A stretch of DNA of 28,163 nt from Candidatus Kaiserbacteria bacterium (GCA_016182485.1 JACPGH010000001.1:1-28163), one strand, 5' to 3'. Counted from the stretch's first letter, positions 1 through 8,534 are shown. Made by a program: numbers and translations. Notes: a model not told the origin generated them from the letters alone.

Positions 1-150
1 GAAGAAGTCTTAAGCAGAGCGCGCGGATTCAAGAGGGTGCCAGTGCTCAATGAGTGGATTCTCTGTATCTGCAAAACACGAAAGGCTGTGCGCTGCCGCC
101 CGCATGCATCAACCAAATAATTCAGTCATAACCCCTATAGGTCAAAAATT

Positions 151-175
151 GTGACATGAGAAAAAAGTGACATGA
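151..175. repeat. Direct repeat GTGACATGA x2 upstream of ileS
   Basis: The 9-mer GTGACATGA occurs at 151-159 and again at 167-175, a 16-bp period. It lies about 40-70 bp upstream of the transcription start implied by the hexamer at 211-216, where an activator site would be expected. The rest of positions 1-224 shows no gene. The function is inferred only from the spacing. Confidence 0.5.
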
Positions 176-210
176 AAAGGAGTCCATTTCCATTTTGGGC
201 CTGTAAACGT

Positions 211-216
211 TAGGAT
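211..216 (+). promoter_or_regulatory. Putative -10 (TAGGAT) of ileS
   Basis: TAGGAT ends 8 nt before the ileS ATG and no Shine-Dalgarno sequence precedes that ATG. The same hexamer, preceded by TGC, lies just upstream of two other genes here (8837 and 12196). No convincing -35 is seen. The layout suggests a leaderless or nearly leaderless mRNA. Confidence 0.4.
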
Positions 217-224
217 AAGCCGAT

Positions 225-3080
225 ATGGCAGAAGTCTTTGAAAAATCAGATACGGCGAAGCGCCCCGCTTCTAGAGAGAAATCCGCTGCGGCGGTCAATG
301 AAGAGAAAATCCTAGAGTTTTGGGAGCGCGAGAAGATATTCGAGAAGTCGCTCAAGAAGAAGTCCCCGAAGGGCGAGTATGTGTTCTATGACGGCCCGCC
401 GTTTGCCAACGGCCTGCCGCATTACGGCCATATTGTCGGGAATATTCTTAAAGACGCGGTGCCGCGTTTCTGGACAATGCGCGGATATCGTGTGCCGCGC
501 GTGTGGGGCTGGGACTGCCATGGATTGCCTGTCGAGAACGAAGTAGAAAAGCAGCTCGGCTTCAAGCATAAGAAGGACATCAAGGAATACGGCATAGCCA
601 AATTCAACGAAAAGTGCCGAGAAAGCGTGCTTGTCTATGCGGAGGAGTGGAAGAAAATTATTCCGCGCATCGGCCGCTGGGCGGATATGGAACATGCTTA
701 TCGCACGATGGACAAGTCTTTCATGGAGAGCGTGTGGTGGGTGTTCAAACAACTCTACGACAAAGGCTTGGTCTACGAAGATTACCGCTCGATGCACATC
801 TGCCCGCGCTGCGAGACGACGCTGTCTCAGCAGGAAGTCGCAGAAGGCTACAAGGACGTGAAAGATATCGCGGTAACGGTCGCGTTTCTTAAGAGGGACA
901 ATCCGAATACGGCCTTTCTCGCCTGGACGACAACCCCTTGGACTCTCTCTGGCAATGTCGCGCTTGCTGTCGGCGCGGACATAGATTATGTAACGGTCGA
1001 GCTCATAGGCGGTACGAATAAGAATCCGCGCTTCATTGTGGCCAAAGAGCGGGCGAAAGATTTTTTTGGCGAAGAGGGCTACACGATCGTGAAGGAACAA
1101 AAGGGGAGCGAGCTCGTTGGCACCGAGTACCTGCCGCCGTTCGATTACTACGTAAACGATCCCACTCTCAAGAATCGGGAGAAAGGCTGGAGAGTGTACG
1201 CAGCGGATTTCGTCACGACCGATACGGGCACCGGCATCGCGCACGAAGCGCCGGCTTTCGGCGCCGACGACTGGGAATTGCTGAAAAAAGAGAACTTGCC
1301 GTTCGTACAGCACGTGAACATGGACGGCACGATGAAGAGCGAAGTACGCGACTTCGCCGGGATGGAAGTGAAGCCGCGTTCCGAGGATGATTCGGTGCGG
1401 CTTTCGACCGATATCGCAGTATTAAAATATTTGCAGGAACACGGTCTGCTTTTTTCCAAAGAAAACATCACGCACGCGTATCCGCATTGCTGGCGCTGTG
1501 AGACGCCGCTCTTGAATTACGCTACCTCCTCTTGGTTCGTGGCAGTCACGCAGATCAAGGAGAACCTTCTCAAGAATGCCAAAAATATCACTTGGTCGCC
1601 GGCGCATATTAAGGAAGGCCGCTTCGGCAATTGGCTAGCAGGCGCGCGCGATTGGTCCATTTCCCGCCAGCGGTTCTGGGCGAGCGTCATTCCGATCTGG
1701 CGCTGTGACGCCTGCAAGAAGACCCGCGTGTTCGGCAGCATCGCGGAACTCGAGGCAGCTAGCGGGCAAAAGGTGACTGACCTGCACAAGCACATTGTGG
1801 ATGAGATTTCAGTGCGCTGTGAAAAATGCTCTGGCATGATGCGCCGCATTCCGGACGTGCTCGATACTTGGTTCGATTCCGGCTCGATGCCCTATGGCCA
1901 AGTGCATTATCCGTTCGAAAATAAAGAAAAATTCGAGGCGACATTCCCCGCGCAGTTCATCGCCGAGGGGCTCGACCAGACGCGCGCCTGGTTCTATTAC
2001 CTGCACGTGCTCGGGGGCGCGCTTTTCGGAAAGAACGCATTCCAGAATGTGATAGTGAACGGCATTGTGCTCGCCGAAGATGGCAAGAAGATGTCGAAAC
2101 GCCTGCAGAATTATCCCGACCCCATGGCGATCGTGGAGAAGTACGGCGCCGACGCGCTCCGCTTCTATCTGCTCTCCTCGCCGGTCGTGGCTGCAGAGAA
2201 CCTCAATTTCTCAGAGAGCGGCGTGGACGAGGTGGCGAAGAAGAATATCGGCCGCCTGAAGAACACGCTCGCGTTCTACGAGCTGTACAAGAATGGGACC
2301 AGTTCCTCGGACGCGAGTTCCCATCCGCTCGACCGGTGGATCCTCTCGCGTCTCGAACAATTGATCCGCGAAACAACTGAAGGGTACGAACGCTATGAGC
2401 TCGACCGGGCGACCCGGCCGCTCTCTCTCTTCATCGACGATCTCTCGACTTGGTATCTGCGCCGCTCGCGAGACCGCTTCAAGCATGCCGATTCTAAAGA
2501 CGCCGCGCTCGAGACTCTACGGCATGTTCTGCGCACGCTCGCTATACTTTCAGCTCCCGCTACGCCATTTATCGCAGAGGAGCTATTTCAGAGCATTCGG
2601 GGAGAGAAGGACCCCGAGAGCGTGCATTTAGCCGACTGGCCGCCTGTCCGAGAGTCAATTTGGAACCGAATATTCCGGCGAAGGCGGAGAGTGGACGAGC
2701 TGCTTGGACACATGGCGAAAGTACGTTCGCGCGCCTCGGAAGTGCTCATGCTCCGGCAAAAAGCGGGGATTAAGGTGCGTCAGCCGCTCGCGACGCTCGC
2801 GATTCCCGATGAGCTTCCGGAAGCGCTGGCCGATATCCTTGCAGACGAAGTGAACGTAAAGCGGGTCGTCATGGGGGCGCAGGCACTCAAGCTTGATACC
2901 GAGCTCACGCGAGAGCTGATTAAGGAGGGAGACGAACGGGAGCTTGCGCGCGCAGTAGCCGAGGCGCGCAAGGCCGAGGGCTACAGCCAGAATGATGCGG
3001 TTGAGGTGGTGCGAGGCGAGGGCCCGCACAAAGTCGAACTCTCCGCCGGCACTGTGCTGTTCAAACTCGTTAGGCGTTAG
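225..3080 (+). CDS. ileS: Isoleucine--tRNA ligase, IleS2-like
   Basis: Cytoplasmic class I synthetase that charges tRNA-Ile with isoleucine and edits mischarged valine. The 951 residues are a full family length. The ATP signature HYGH is at residues 66-69, following PPFANGLP. The editing domain carries WTTTPW at 234-239. KMSKR is at 622-626, followed by LQNYPDP. Cys pairs include C193/C196 and later CWRC, CDAC and CEKC motifs, so a metal-binding role is plausible. HYGH plus KMSKR (instead of HIGH/KMSKS) matches the eukaryote-like IleS2 subgroup, known in other bacteria for low mupirocin sensitivity; that property is not shown here. Near residues 816-825 a run rich in Arg (NRIFRRRRR) interrupts the usual anticodon-domain pattern and coincides with a REP-like DNA motif at 2672-2692. 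The ATG start fits a hexamer at 211-216; there is no ribosome binding site. The next gene, recO, is 52 bp downstream. Confidence 0.97.
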   Translation: MAEVFEKSDTAKRPASREKSAAAVNEEKILEFWEREKIFEKSLKKKSPKGEYVFYDGPPFANGLPHYGHIVGNILKDAVPRFWTMRGYRVPRVWGWDCHGLPVENEVEKQLGFKHKKDIKEYGIAKFNEKCRESVLVYAEEWKKIIPRIGRWADMEHAYRTMDKSFMESVWWVFKQLYDKGLVYEDYRSMHICPRCETTLSQQEVAEGYKDVKDIAVTVAFLKRDNPNTAFLAWTTTPWTLSGNVALAVGADIDYVTVELIGGTNKNPRFIVAKERAKDFFGEEGYTIVKEQKGSELVGTEYLPPFDYYVNDPTLKNREKGWRVYAADFVTTDTGTGIAHEAPAFGADDWELLKKENLPFVQHVNMDGTMKSEVRDFAGMEVKPRSEDDSVRLSTDIAVLKYLQEHGLLFSKENITHAYPHCWRCETPLLNYATSSWFVAVTQIKENLLKNAKNITWSPAHIKEGRFGNWLAGARDWSISRQRFWASVIPIWRCDACKKTRVFGSIAELEAASGQKVTDLHKHIVDEISVRCEKCSGMMRRIPDVLDTWFDSGSMPYGQVHYPFENKEKFEATFPAQFIAEGLDQTRAWFYYLHVLGGALFGKNAFQNVIVNGIVLAEDGKKMSKRLQNYPDPMAIVEKYGADALRFYLLSSPVVAAENLNFSESGVDEVAKKNIGRLKNTLAFYELYKNGTSSSDASSHPLDRWILSRLEQLIRETTEGYERYELDRATRPLSLFIDDLSTWYLRRSRDRFKHADSKDAALETLRHVLRTLAILSAPATPFIAEELFQSIRGEKDPESVHLADWPPVRESIWNRIFRRRRRVDELLGHMAKVRSRASEVLMLRQKAGIKVRQPLATLAIPDELPEALADILADEVNVKRVVMGAQALKLDTELTRELIKEGDERELARAVAEARKAEGYSQNDAVEVVRGEGPHKVELSAGTVLFKLVRR
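2672..2692. repeat. Possible REP-like motif inside ileS
   Basis: The stretch contains TCCG-gcgaagg-CGGA, resembling the short dispersed palindromic repeats with a GCGAAGGC core found in many bacterial genomes. It encodes an unusual Arg run in IleS. The arms are only 4 bp, so this is the weakest of the in-frame elements in the window. Confidence 0.3.
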
Positions 3081-3107
3081 GCGCTAGGCTCTTGCGCTTG
3101 AAAAAGC

Positions 3108-3128
3108 TGTTTAAGTCAGACTTAAACA
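3108..3128. repeat. Perfect palindrome between ileS and recO
   Basis: Arms TGTTTAAGTC and GACTTAAACA (10 bp each) flank a single A. It lies 28 bp after the ileS stop and 4 bp before the recO ATG. No T-run follows on the plus strand, so it is not a typical intrinsic terminator. An operator or an mRNA 3'-end structure are both possible. Confidence 0.65.
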
Positions 3129-3132
3129 CCTA

Positions 3133-3699
3133 ATGCCTATGAGATTTAAATACGAAACGCGCGGCATCGTGCTCTCGCGGGCGCCAGCGGGAGAGGCGAA
3201 CGCGCTCATTGCGCTCGTTACTCCCGAATTAGGCCTCGTGCGCACGCGCGCGCAGGGCGTGCGAACGTCCGGCGCGAAATTGGCCGCCGCGCTCGCGACC
3301 TTCGCGGAGAGCGATTGCGTTCTCGTGCGCGGCAGGGACACCTGGCGGATAGCCGGAGCGGTTCTTAAAGAATCATGGGCAAAACGCCTGTCCCGCGCGG
3401 CCCGCGTGCGGGCCGCGCGGGTGGTTGGGCTCATCATCCGGCTGGTCGCCGGCGAGGCGCACGATACCGAGCTTTTTGCGATTACGCAGGAGTTCTTTGA
3501 GGCGTTGAGCGAGCTGCCTGAAGCCGAGCATGAGGCCATCGAAATTTTGGCTGCCCTGCGTCTCTTGCGGGCGCTCGGCTTGGATGCCGGCGGTATTCCC
3601 GGCGAAAATTTCTCCCCGGAAGCGCTCGCCGCCATTCGCGCCGAGCGCAAGCATTACGTCTCCCGCATCAACCGCGGCCTCGAGGCTTCGGGCCTATGA
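3133..3699 (+). CDS. recO: DNA repair protein RecO (short form)
   Basis: RecO helps load RecA onto SSB-coated single-stranded DNA (RecFOR pathway) and anneals strands. The N-terminal OB-fold signature is clear: an ETRGIVLSR strand, then GEANALIALVTPELGLVR and a QGVR segment, with an LVRGRDTW stretch near residues 58-65. A helical region follows (LAALRLLRALGLD at about 137-149). The 188 residues are shorter than the roughly 240 of classical RecO, and no C-terminal CxxC zinc knuckle is visible. Start: ATG 3133 or the in-frame ATG two codons later; neither has a ribosome binding site. A 30-bp perfect palindrome is embedded at codons 87-97. The neighbouring histidine kinase is convergent, ending 30 bp away. 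ssb, recA and ftsK in the same window make a DNA-maintenance role natural. Identification is strong; function without the zinc motif is inferred. Confidence 0.85.
   Translation: MPMRFKYETRGIVLSRAPAGEANALIALVTPELGLVRTRAQGVRTSGAKLAAALATFAESDCVLVRGRDTWRIAGAVLKESWAKRLSRAARVRAARVVGLIIRLVAGEAHDTELFAITQEFFEALSELPEAEHEAIEILAALRLLRALGLDAGGIPGENFSPEALAAIRAERKHYVSRINRGLEASGL
3392..3421. repeat. 30-bp perfect palindrome inside recO
   Basis: Two 14-bp arms (CCCGCGCGGCCCGC and its reverse complement) flank a GT centre. They lie in frame and encode a repetitive SRAARVRAARV segment. A comparable GC-rich pair is seen inside ftsK and a less regular one inside ssb. Confidence 0.8.
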
Positions 3700-3728
3700 C
3701 TCGGATACTCTGGCTCCCTAACGGCCGC

Positions 3729-5060
3729 TCAGCACTTTGCAAGGTCCCGCTCAGGCGCTCTTTTTAAGAAGAGCGGAAGCTTGATACTGACGGTTGTCCC
3801 TCGATTAAGAGCACTTTCGAATTCGATCGCTCCGCCGTGTTGTTCCACAGTACTCTTGGCGTAAAACAGCGCCAAGCCTGAACCGTCGGTATGCATTTTT
3901 AGAGCTCGGGGAGAGCGATAGAACTTCTGGAATAGTTTCCCCAGATCATTTTCGTCCATGCCTATACCCGTGTCCTTTACGGTTATTAATGCGCTCTCTC
4001 CTTGCCGCGCAACGGCGATGCTTACCTTTCCTTGGGGCTCGGTATAGCGTATGCCGTTTTCGATCACGCCGCTCAACGCTTCCTTCAGGAGGAAGCGATC
4101 TCCCTCTATGCTGAATTCCTCTGACGGCTTGAATTCCAGCGTTATGGATTTATTATCCGCCAGCGCCCTGATTTCTTGAATAATTTCTGAAATCAGTTTG
4201 GGCAGAAAAATTTCCTCCCGATTAAAATATATTTTTTTGCTGTCCGCCGACGCAACGGAGAGGAACATATCCACCAGCCGCACCAATCGTTCTATTGCCC
4301 GATGTCCGTTACTCGCTAAAACGCGGGATGGCGTATCCAGGGCAGCCCGGGTTTCCAGTTCATGGAGAGCCCAGCGCGCTTCGGAAAGCGGAGTGCGCAT
4401 TTGATGGGAGGCGACAGCTAGGAATTGCGATTTTATGACTTCAAGTTCTCGATACCGTTCAAGTTCCGCCTCGAGAGCGGTCCGCCTTTTTTCTTCAGAA
4501 AGGGCCAGCGCCGTAAGTATGCGCATATCAATGGTGAGGAGCGTAAGCACTAATATCTGAATAACGCTCAATCCCGCTGCCTCGTACAAGCTGAAATCGA
4601 CTGCGTGGAACATGTTGTAAAAAGTAACCGCCCCCGACGCGCCGATGAGAATTATGATGGCGTCCCTCCAGCCGTAGGCCACCGAATCGATAACAACGAA
4701 TATGACCATGTAGAAAAAGAGGATTGGAACACCTATCTGCGGATCCGCGAACAAGAAGAGTATGGTAATAATGGAAAGGAAAAAATAATCCATGAAAAGG
4801 TAAAGTGCCGGCGGTATTTTTTTGGATGGCAAGAGGAAATAGTAGACACTCCCGACCAGGAAAAGTACCCCGAGAACCGTAAGCATCGGCAGCAAGTCGG
4901 TAAACCTGTTCAGCACGAAAAGAAGGATCGGGGTGGCTACTAAGAGCGAGGTAAGCAGAATTATGCTCGCGAAATGATGCGCATGGCGGGTTATTTTTGA
5001 ACCAGTCTGGAGCACGCTTTTTTGGCTGGCGCCGGACTTTTCTTGTGAATGGTAAGACAT
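3729..5060 (-). CDS. Membrane sensor histidine kinase (orphan)
   Basis: Inner-membrane sensor kinase that would autophosphorylate on His and pass phosphate to a response regulator, none of which is encoded in this window. Numbered from ATG 5060 (443 aa), six hydrophobic segments lie at roughly 31-51, 57-76, 85-104, 109-127, 133-149 and 160-180, with almost no extracytoplasmic domain. A short coiled linker follows, then HisKA with the H-box SHQMRTPLSEARW (H219). The HATPase_c domain shows the N-box ENGIRYT (N335), G1 DTGIGM (D363), F-box FQKFYR and G2 DGSGLAL. All catalytic boxes are intact. A TTG codon 9 nt further upstream (5069) is an alternative start. The gene is divergent from the surface protein at 5160 (about 100 bp between starts), so shared regulation is possible. 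The ligand is unknown; the helix-only input domain suggests sensing within the membrane. Confidence 0.9.
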   Translation of the reverse strand: MSYHSQEKSGASQKSVLQTGSKITRHAHHFASIILLTSLLVATPILLFVLNRFTDLLPMLTVLGVLFLVGSVYYFLLPSKKIPPALYLFMDYFFLSIITILFLFADPQIGVPILFFYMVIFVVIDSVAYGWRDAIIILIGASGAVTFYNMFHAVDFSLYEAAGLSVIQILVLTLLTIDMRILTALALSEEKRRTALEAELERYRELEVIKSQFLAVASHQMRTPLSEARWALHELETRAALDTPSRVLASNGHRAIERLVRLVDMFLSVASADSKKIYFNREEIFLPKLISEIIQEIRALADNKSITLEFKPSEEFSIEGDRFLLKEALSGVIENGIRYTEPQGKVSIAVARQGESALITVKDTGIGMDENDLGKLFQKFYRSPRALKMHTDGSGLALFYAKSTVEQHGGAIEFESALNRGTTVSIKLPLFLKRAPERDLAKC

Positions 5061-5144
5061 GATCGGCAATTCTTTAAGCGACGGCTATCCGTTCGAATAT
5101 TATCCTCGTGCTTTTGCGTATAAAATGCGAAACACTGTACGTAG

Positions 5145-5150
5145 TATACT
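5145..5150 (+). promoter_or_regulatory. Putative -10 (TATACT) of surface-protein gene
   Basis: TATACT (5/6 to TATAAT) ends 9 nt before the ATG at 5160. No good -35 at the normal distance and no Shine-Dalgarno were found. It sits in the palindromic AGTATACT within the divergent intergenic region. Confidence 0.4.
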
Positions 5151-5159
5151 AAATAGGCA

Positions 5160-7046
5160 ATGATCCATCCCGAAGATGATCTCAGTACGCTCGAAGAGGC
5201 GCGAGCGCGCCTCTATAAGCCGGGCGCCGCCGTCCCGGACCCGCGCGAGCCTTTGGCCGGGCGCGGAGAACGGTCTCTCCGGCATGAGTGGGAAGAGCCG
5301 GCAGATCTCGCGCAATATTCCCAAAAAGGCGAGCGGCATGTCCGGCTGGCGGGTATGTTCTTCGTCGGCGCCTTCGTTTTTTTTCTCATAGCGCTCTCAG
5401 GCGCGGGCTACCTCTTCTACTTCGAGGGCAATTCCGTCTCGGTCGACAAGATCGCGGTCAGCATCCAGGGTCCGACGACGATAGCGGGCGGCGACACAGT
5501 CCCGCTGTCGCTCACTATAACGAATCAGAACCCGGTCGCAATTGAGAATGCGAAACTCGAAGTCGATTTCCCCGAAGGGTCGAGGAACCCCTCTAACGTA
5601 CTTTCGCCGTATCCCCGCTATACCGAAGATCTCGGGACACTCCCTGCCGGAGCAACCATCACCCGTTCGGTGAAAGCGGTCGTTTTCGGCGAAGCGGGGC
5701 AGACGGCTCTCTTGCCGGTCTCTATCTCGTACAACACGAGCGGCTCGAACGCCGTTTTCGAGAAGAAGACCTCGTATGTGCTAGCCATTTCCTCCACGCC
5801 GCTCTCGATATCCGTCGATACCCTTTCCGAGACGGTCGCCGGCCAGCCGCTAACTCTGAACCTAACTGTGCGCTCCAATGCGAGCGTGCCGCTCGCAAAT
5901 GTCATACTCACCGGTACCTTCCCATTCGGCTTCTCCGTAACTGCTTCCTCGCTGCCGAGCACCAACGGAAGTTTCTCCCTTGGCACGTTGGCTCCCGGCG
6001 CAACGAAAACCGTCCGGCTGACCGGCACCCTCTCGGGGCAGCAGAATGACGAGAAGATCTTTCGCTTCACGGTTGGAACGGCGGTATCGGAGAGAGACCC
6101 GACGCTCTCCGTGAAGTACATGACGCAAGACGCGGCAGTGAAGCTGTCGGCTCCCTTCATCGCTACGTCCGTCTCGGTGAACGGAGATACTTCTCCGACG
6201 CCGATCATAACGCCGAAGGAGTTCCAGAGCGTCACGGTGTCGTATGCTAATACGCTAGCGACGAGTATTACGGACGCCGTCATCGCGGTCACGATCACCG
6301 GAGGAGCGGTAGATTACGGAAGCATACGGACCACGAACGGCTTCTATCGGTCTGGAGATCATACGATAGTCTTTAGTAAGGATACCGATCCGGCGCTGGT
6401 GTCGCTCGCGCCCGGCGCTGCTGGTATCGGCACGTTCACCTTCACGACTTTGCCTCCTGGCGCTCTGCCGCCCGCGCCCACGATAACTTTCGCAATTTCG
6501 GTGTCAGGAACCCGCGTGGGGCAGACCAACGTACCGGAAGCGGTGAGCTCCCTCGTCACGAAATCCGTGAAGGTGGCTACCGTAGTGGCGCTTTCTTCCT
6601 CCTCGCGGCATTCCTCAGGCCCCTTTGAGACGAGCGGCCCTATCCCTCCGCGCGCAGATCAGGCGACGACCTACAGCATCATCTGGGATATCGCGAACTA
6701 TGGGAACGCGGTCGCGGGCGGGAAGGTCTCCGCTGTTCTCCCGGGATATGTTTCGTATGTCGGCAAGACAGCGGGCAATGGCTCGTTCGCCTATAACGAA
6801 AGCTCGCGAACAGTCACTTGGAGCACAGGAGACTTGGCGCAGGGCGGCCGCGCGCAGGGGGCGTTCCTAGTTTCCCTTGTCCCCTCGAGTTCGCAGAGGG
6901 GAAGCGCACCGCAGCTTACCGGAGCCCCTTCTTTCTCCGGCTACGACCGATTCGCCGGCACGCAAGTGTCCGCGAACGCAGCGCCGGTGACTACCGAAAC
7001 GGTCGCCGATCCGGGGTATACGAGCGACAACGCGGTCGTGCAATAA
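5160..7046 (+). CDS. Membrane-anchored surface protein with DUF11/Ig-like beta domains
   Basis: No enzymatic motif was recognised. Residues 1-62 are charged and hydrophilic and probably cytoplasmic. One transmembrane helix (about 64-87, GMFFVGAFVFFLIALSGAGY) then places some 540 residues outside the cell. The outer part contains about four beta-sandwich-like units with repeated signatures such as SLTITNQNP, PLANVILTGTFPFGF, LGTLAPGAT and ITWDIANYGN-type strands; the NGSFSLGTLAPGAT and NGSFAYNE...VTWSTGDL patterns resemble DUF11-type repeats. It ends in a Thr/Ala-rich tail with no sortase motif or second membrane helix. It is divergent from a histidine kinase and is followed after 10 bp by glyS, whose putative promoter overlaps its stop codon. 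A cell-surface structural or adhesive role is inferred from architecture only. Confidence 0.8.
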   Translation: MIHPEDDLSTLEEARARLYKPGAAVPDPREPLAGRGERSLRHEWEEPADLAQYSQKGERHVRLAGMFFVGAFVFFLIALSGAGYLFYFEGNSVSVDKIAVSIQGPTTIAGGDTVPLSLTITNQNPVAIENAKLEVDFPEGSRNPSNVLSPYPRYTEDLGTLPAGATITRSVKAVVFGEAGQTALLPVSISYNTSGSNAVFEKKTSYVLAISSTPLSISVDTLSETVAGQPLTLNLTVRSNASVPLANVILTGTFPFGFSVTASSLPSTNGSFSLGTLAPGATKTVRLTGTLSGQQNDEKIFRFTVGTAVSERDPTLSVKYMTQDAAVKLSAPFIATSVSVNGDTSPTPIITPKEFQSVTVSYANTLATSITDAVIAVTITGGAVDYGSIRTTNGFYRSGDHTIVFSKDTDPALVSLAPGAAGIGTFTFTTLPPGALPPAPTITFAISVSGTRVGQTNVPEAVSSLVTKSVKVATVVALSSSSRHSSGPFETSGPIPPRADQATTYSIIWDIANYGNAVAGGKVSAVLPGYVSYVGKTAGNGSFAYNESSRTVTWSTGDLAQGGRAQGAFLVSLVPSSSQRGSAPQLTGAPSFSGYDRFAGTQVSANAAPVTTETVADPGYTSDNAVVQ

Positions 7047-7047
7047 T
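7039..7047 (+). promoter_or_regulatory. Putative extended -10 of glyS
   Basis: TGC followed by AATAAT (5/6 to TATAAT) overlaps the stop codon of the upstream gene and ends 9 nt before the glyS ATG. No ribosome binding site precedes that ATG. It could give a leaderless transcript independent of the upstream gene. Confidence 0.35.
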
Positions 7048-7056
7048 GCAGTACCT

Positions 7057-8448
7057 ATGGCCGAATCGAATCTGATGGAAAAAATCGTCGCGCTCTGCAA
7101 ACGCCGCGGGTTCGTCTTTCCGGGCTCGGAAATTTACGGCGGCCTCGCAGGCACCTATGACTATGGGCCGCTTGGCGCCGAACTCAATAACAACATCAAG
7201 CAGTATTGGTGGAAGACGTTCGTATATAAGCGCCGCGACGTATATGGCTTGAACGCGTCCATCCTCATGCAGGCGCGCGTGTGGGAAGCATCGGGACACA
7301 CCGAAGGATTCACCGACCCGCTGGTCGAAGACAAAGTGACGCACAAGCGCTATCGCGCGGATCACTTGCTTGAAGAGGCCGGTGTCGACGTTCATGACCT
7401 ATCTGTCGGGCAGATGGGTGAGAAAATGCGGGAATTGAAATTGAAAAGTCCGGACGGCAATGCATTGACCGAGCCCAAGATTTTCAACCTGCTCGTCGAA
7501 GCAAGTCTCGGCGCGGTCGAGGGAGAAAAGGAGAAAGTATATCTGCGCGGCGAGATCACGCAGGGTGTGCACGTGAATTTTAAGAATATCCTCGATTCTA
7601 TGCATCCGAAACTGCCGTTCGGCATCGCGCAGATCGGCAAAGCATTTCGCAACGAGATCGTGCCGGGCAACTTCCTCTACCGCGTCCGCGAATTCGAGCA
7701 GATGGAATTGCAATATTATGTGAAGCCCGATGCCGAAGAAGGGAAGCGGCAGTATGAATACTGGAAGCGGTTCAGTATGGACTGGTACCAGGGGCTCGGT
7801 ATTCGCAAAGAAAATTTGCGTTTCCGTCAGCACGAAGAGCATGAGAAGGCGCATTATGCGCAGGAGGCATGGGATATCGAATATAACTCCCCAATGGGCT
7901 GGAAGGAGGCCTGGGGTATTCATCACCGCGGCGACTGGGATCTGCGGCGGCACGAGGAATTTTCCGGTGTGTCACTCGAGTATCTTGACCCAGATACAAA
8001 CGAACGCGTTACGCCATGGATCATCGAAACCTCGGGCGGCGTCGGCCGGGCACTTCTCTTCACCTTGCTCGATGCCTATCGCGAAGACGAATTGGGCGGT
8101 GAGAAACGCGTTTACCTCGCGCTGTCGCCCAAAATCGCGCCGGTAAAAGCCGCGATCTTTCCGCTGCTGAAAAATAAGCCCGAACTTGTGGCGAAAGCGA
8201 ATGAAGTCTTTGCGAGCCTCCAGTCTCAAGTCCCCAGCATCCAGTTCGACGACAACGGCAACATCGGCAAGCGCTACCGCCGTCAGGATGAGATAGGTAC
8301 GCCGTTTTGCATTACGATAGATTTCGACACGTTGGGAGAAAAACCTGAGCTGAAGGATACTGTCACGCTCCGTCATCGCGACTCGGGCGAACAAGAGCGT
8401 CTAACGGTTCTCGAAGCGGCGCAGCGCATACAATCCGCTCTTTCGTAA
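7057..8448 (+). CDS. glyS: Glycine--tRNA ligase, alpha2 (single-chain) type
   Basis: Class II synthetase that charges tRNA-Gly in the cytoplasm. The start region shows the family signature of the dimeric enzyme: KRRGFVFPGSEIYGG, then YDYGPLGAELNNNIK. Class II motif 2 is FRNEIVPGNFLYRVREFEQ (about residues 198-216), followed by the MELQYY strand. Motif 3 is seen in GVGRALLFTLLDAY. The C-terminal anticodon-binding region (APVKAAIFPLL onward) closes the protein. The 463 residues are normal for this type and differ from the two-subunit GlyQ/GlyS enzyme of many other bacteria. The ATG at 7057 lacks a Shine-Dalgarno but has a -10-like hexamer 9 nt upstream. It is followed within 3 bp of its stop by a palindrome. 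Confidence 0.96.
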   Translation: MAESNLMEKIVALCKRRGFVFPGSEIYGGLAGTYDYGPLGAELNNNIKQYWWKTFVYKRRDVYGLNASILMQARVWEASGHTEGFTDPLVEDKVTHKRYRADHLLEEAGVDVHDLSVGQMGEKMRELKLKSPDGNALTEPKIFNLLVEASLGAVEGEKEKVYLRGEITQGVHVNFKNILDSMHPKLPFGIAQIGKAFRNEIVPGNFLYRVREFEQMELQYYVKPDAEEGKRQYEYWKRFSMDWYQGLGIRKENLRFRQHEEHEKAHYAQEAWDIEYNSPMGWKEAWGIHHRGDWDLRRHEEFSGVSLEYLDPDTNERVTPWIIETSGGVGRALLFTLLDAYREDELGGEKRVYLALSPKIAPVKAAIFPLLKNKPELVAKANEVFASLQSQVPSIQFDDNGNIGKRYRRQDEIGTPFCITIDFDTLGEKPELKDTVTLRHRDSGEQERLTVLEAAQRIQSALS

Positions 8449-8450
8449 TG

Positions 8451-8469
8451 AGGAAGGTTTAACCTTCCT
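8451..8469. repeat. Perfect palindrome after glyS
   Basis: AGGAAGGTT and AACCTTCCT (9-bp arms) flank a single T, starting 3 bp after the glyS stop. The following bases are TAACCTCC with no T-run, so it is not a standard terminator. Its position matches the palindromes after ileS and metG. Confidence 0.65.
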
Positions 8470-8534
8470 TAACCTCCTCTGTGCGTGGTATTGTAAATAT
8501 CGGACGGTTCTTATGCAGTGAACGGTCGGCCGCC

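Noticed and set aside
1..224. T-box riboswitch before ileS
   Set aside because: The conserved T-box antiterminator sequence and a terminator hairpin are both missing.
312..1313. Long minus-strand open frame antisense to ileS (333 codons)
   Set aside because: It mirrors the codon structure of ileS, has no recognisable domain and no promoter or ribosome binding site; ileS itself is unmistakable.
5618..6298. Minus-strand open frame (226 codons) inside the surface-protein gene
   Set aside because: Antisense shadow of a Thr/Ser-rich gene; no domain or start signals.
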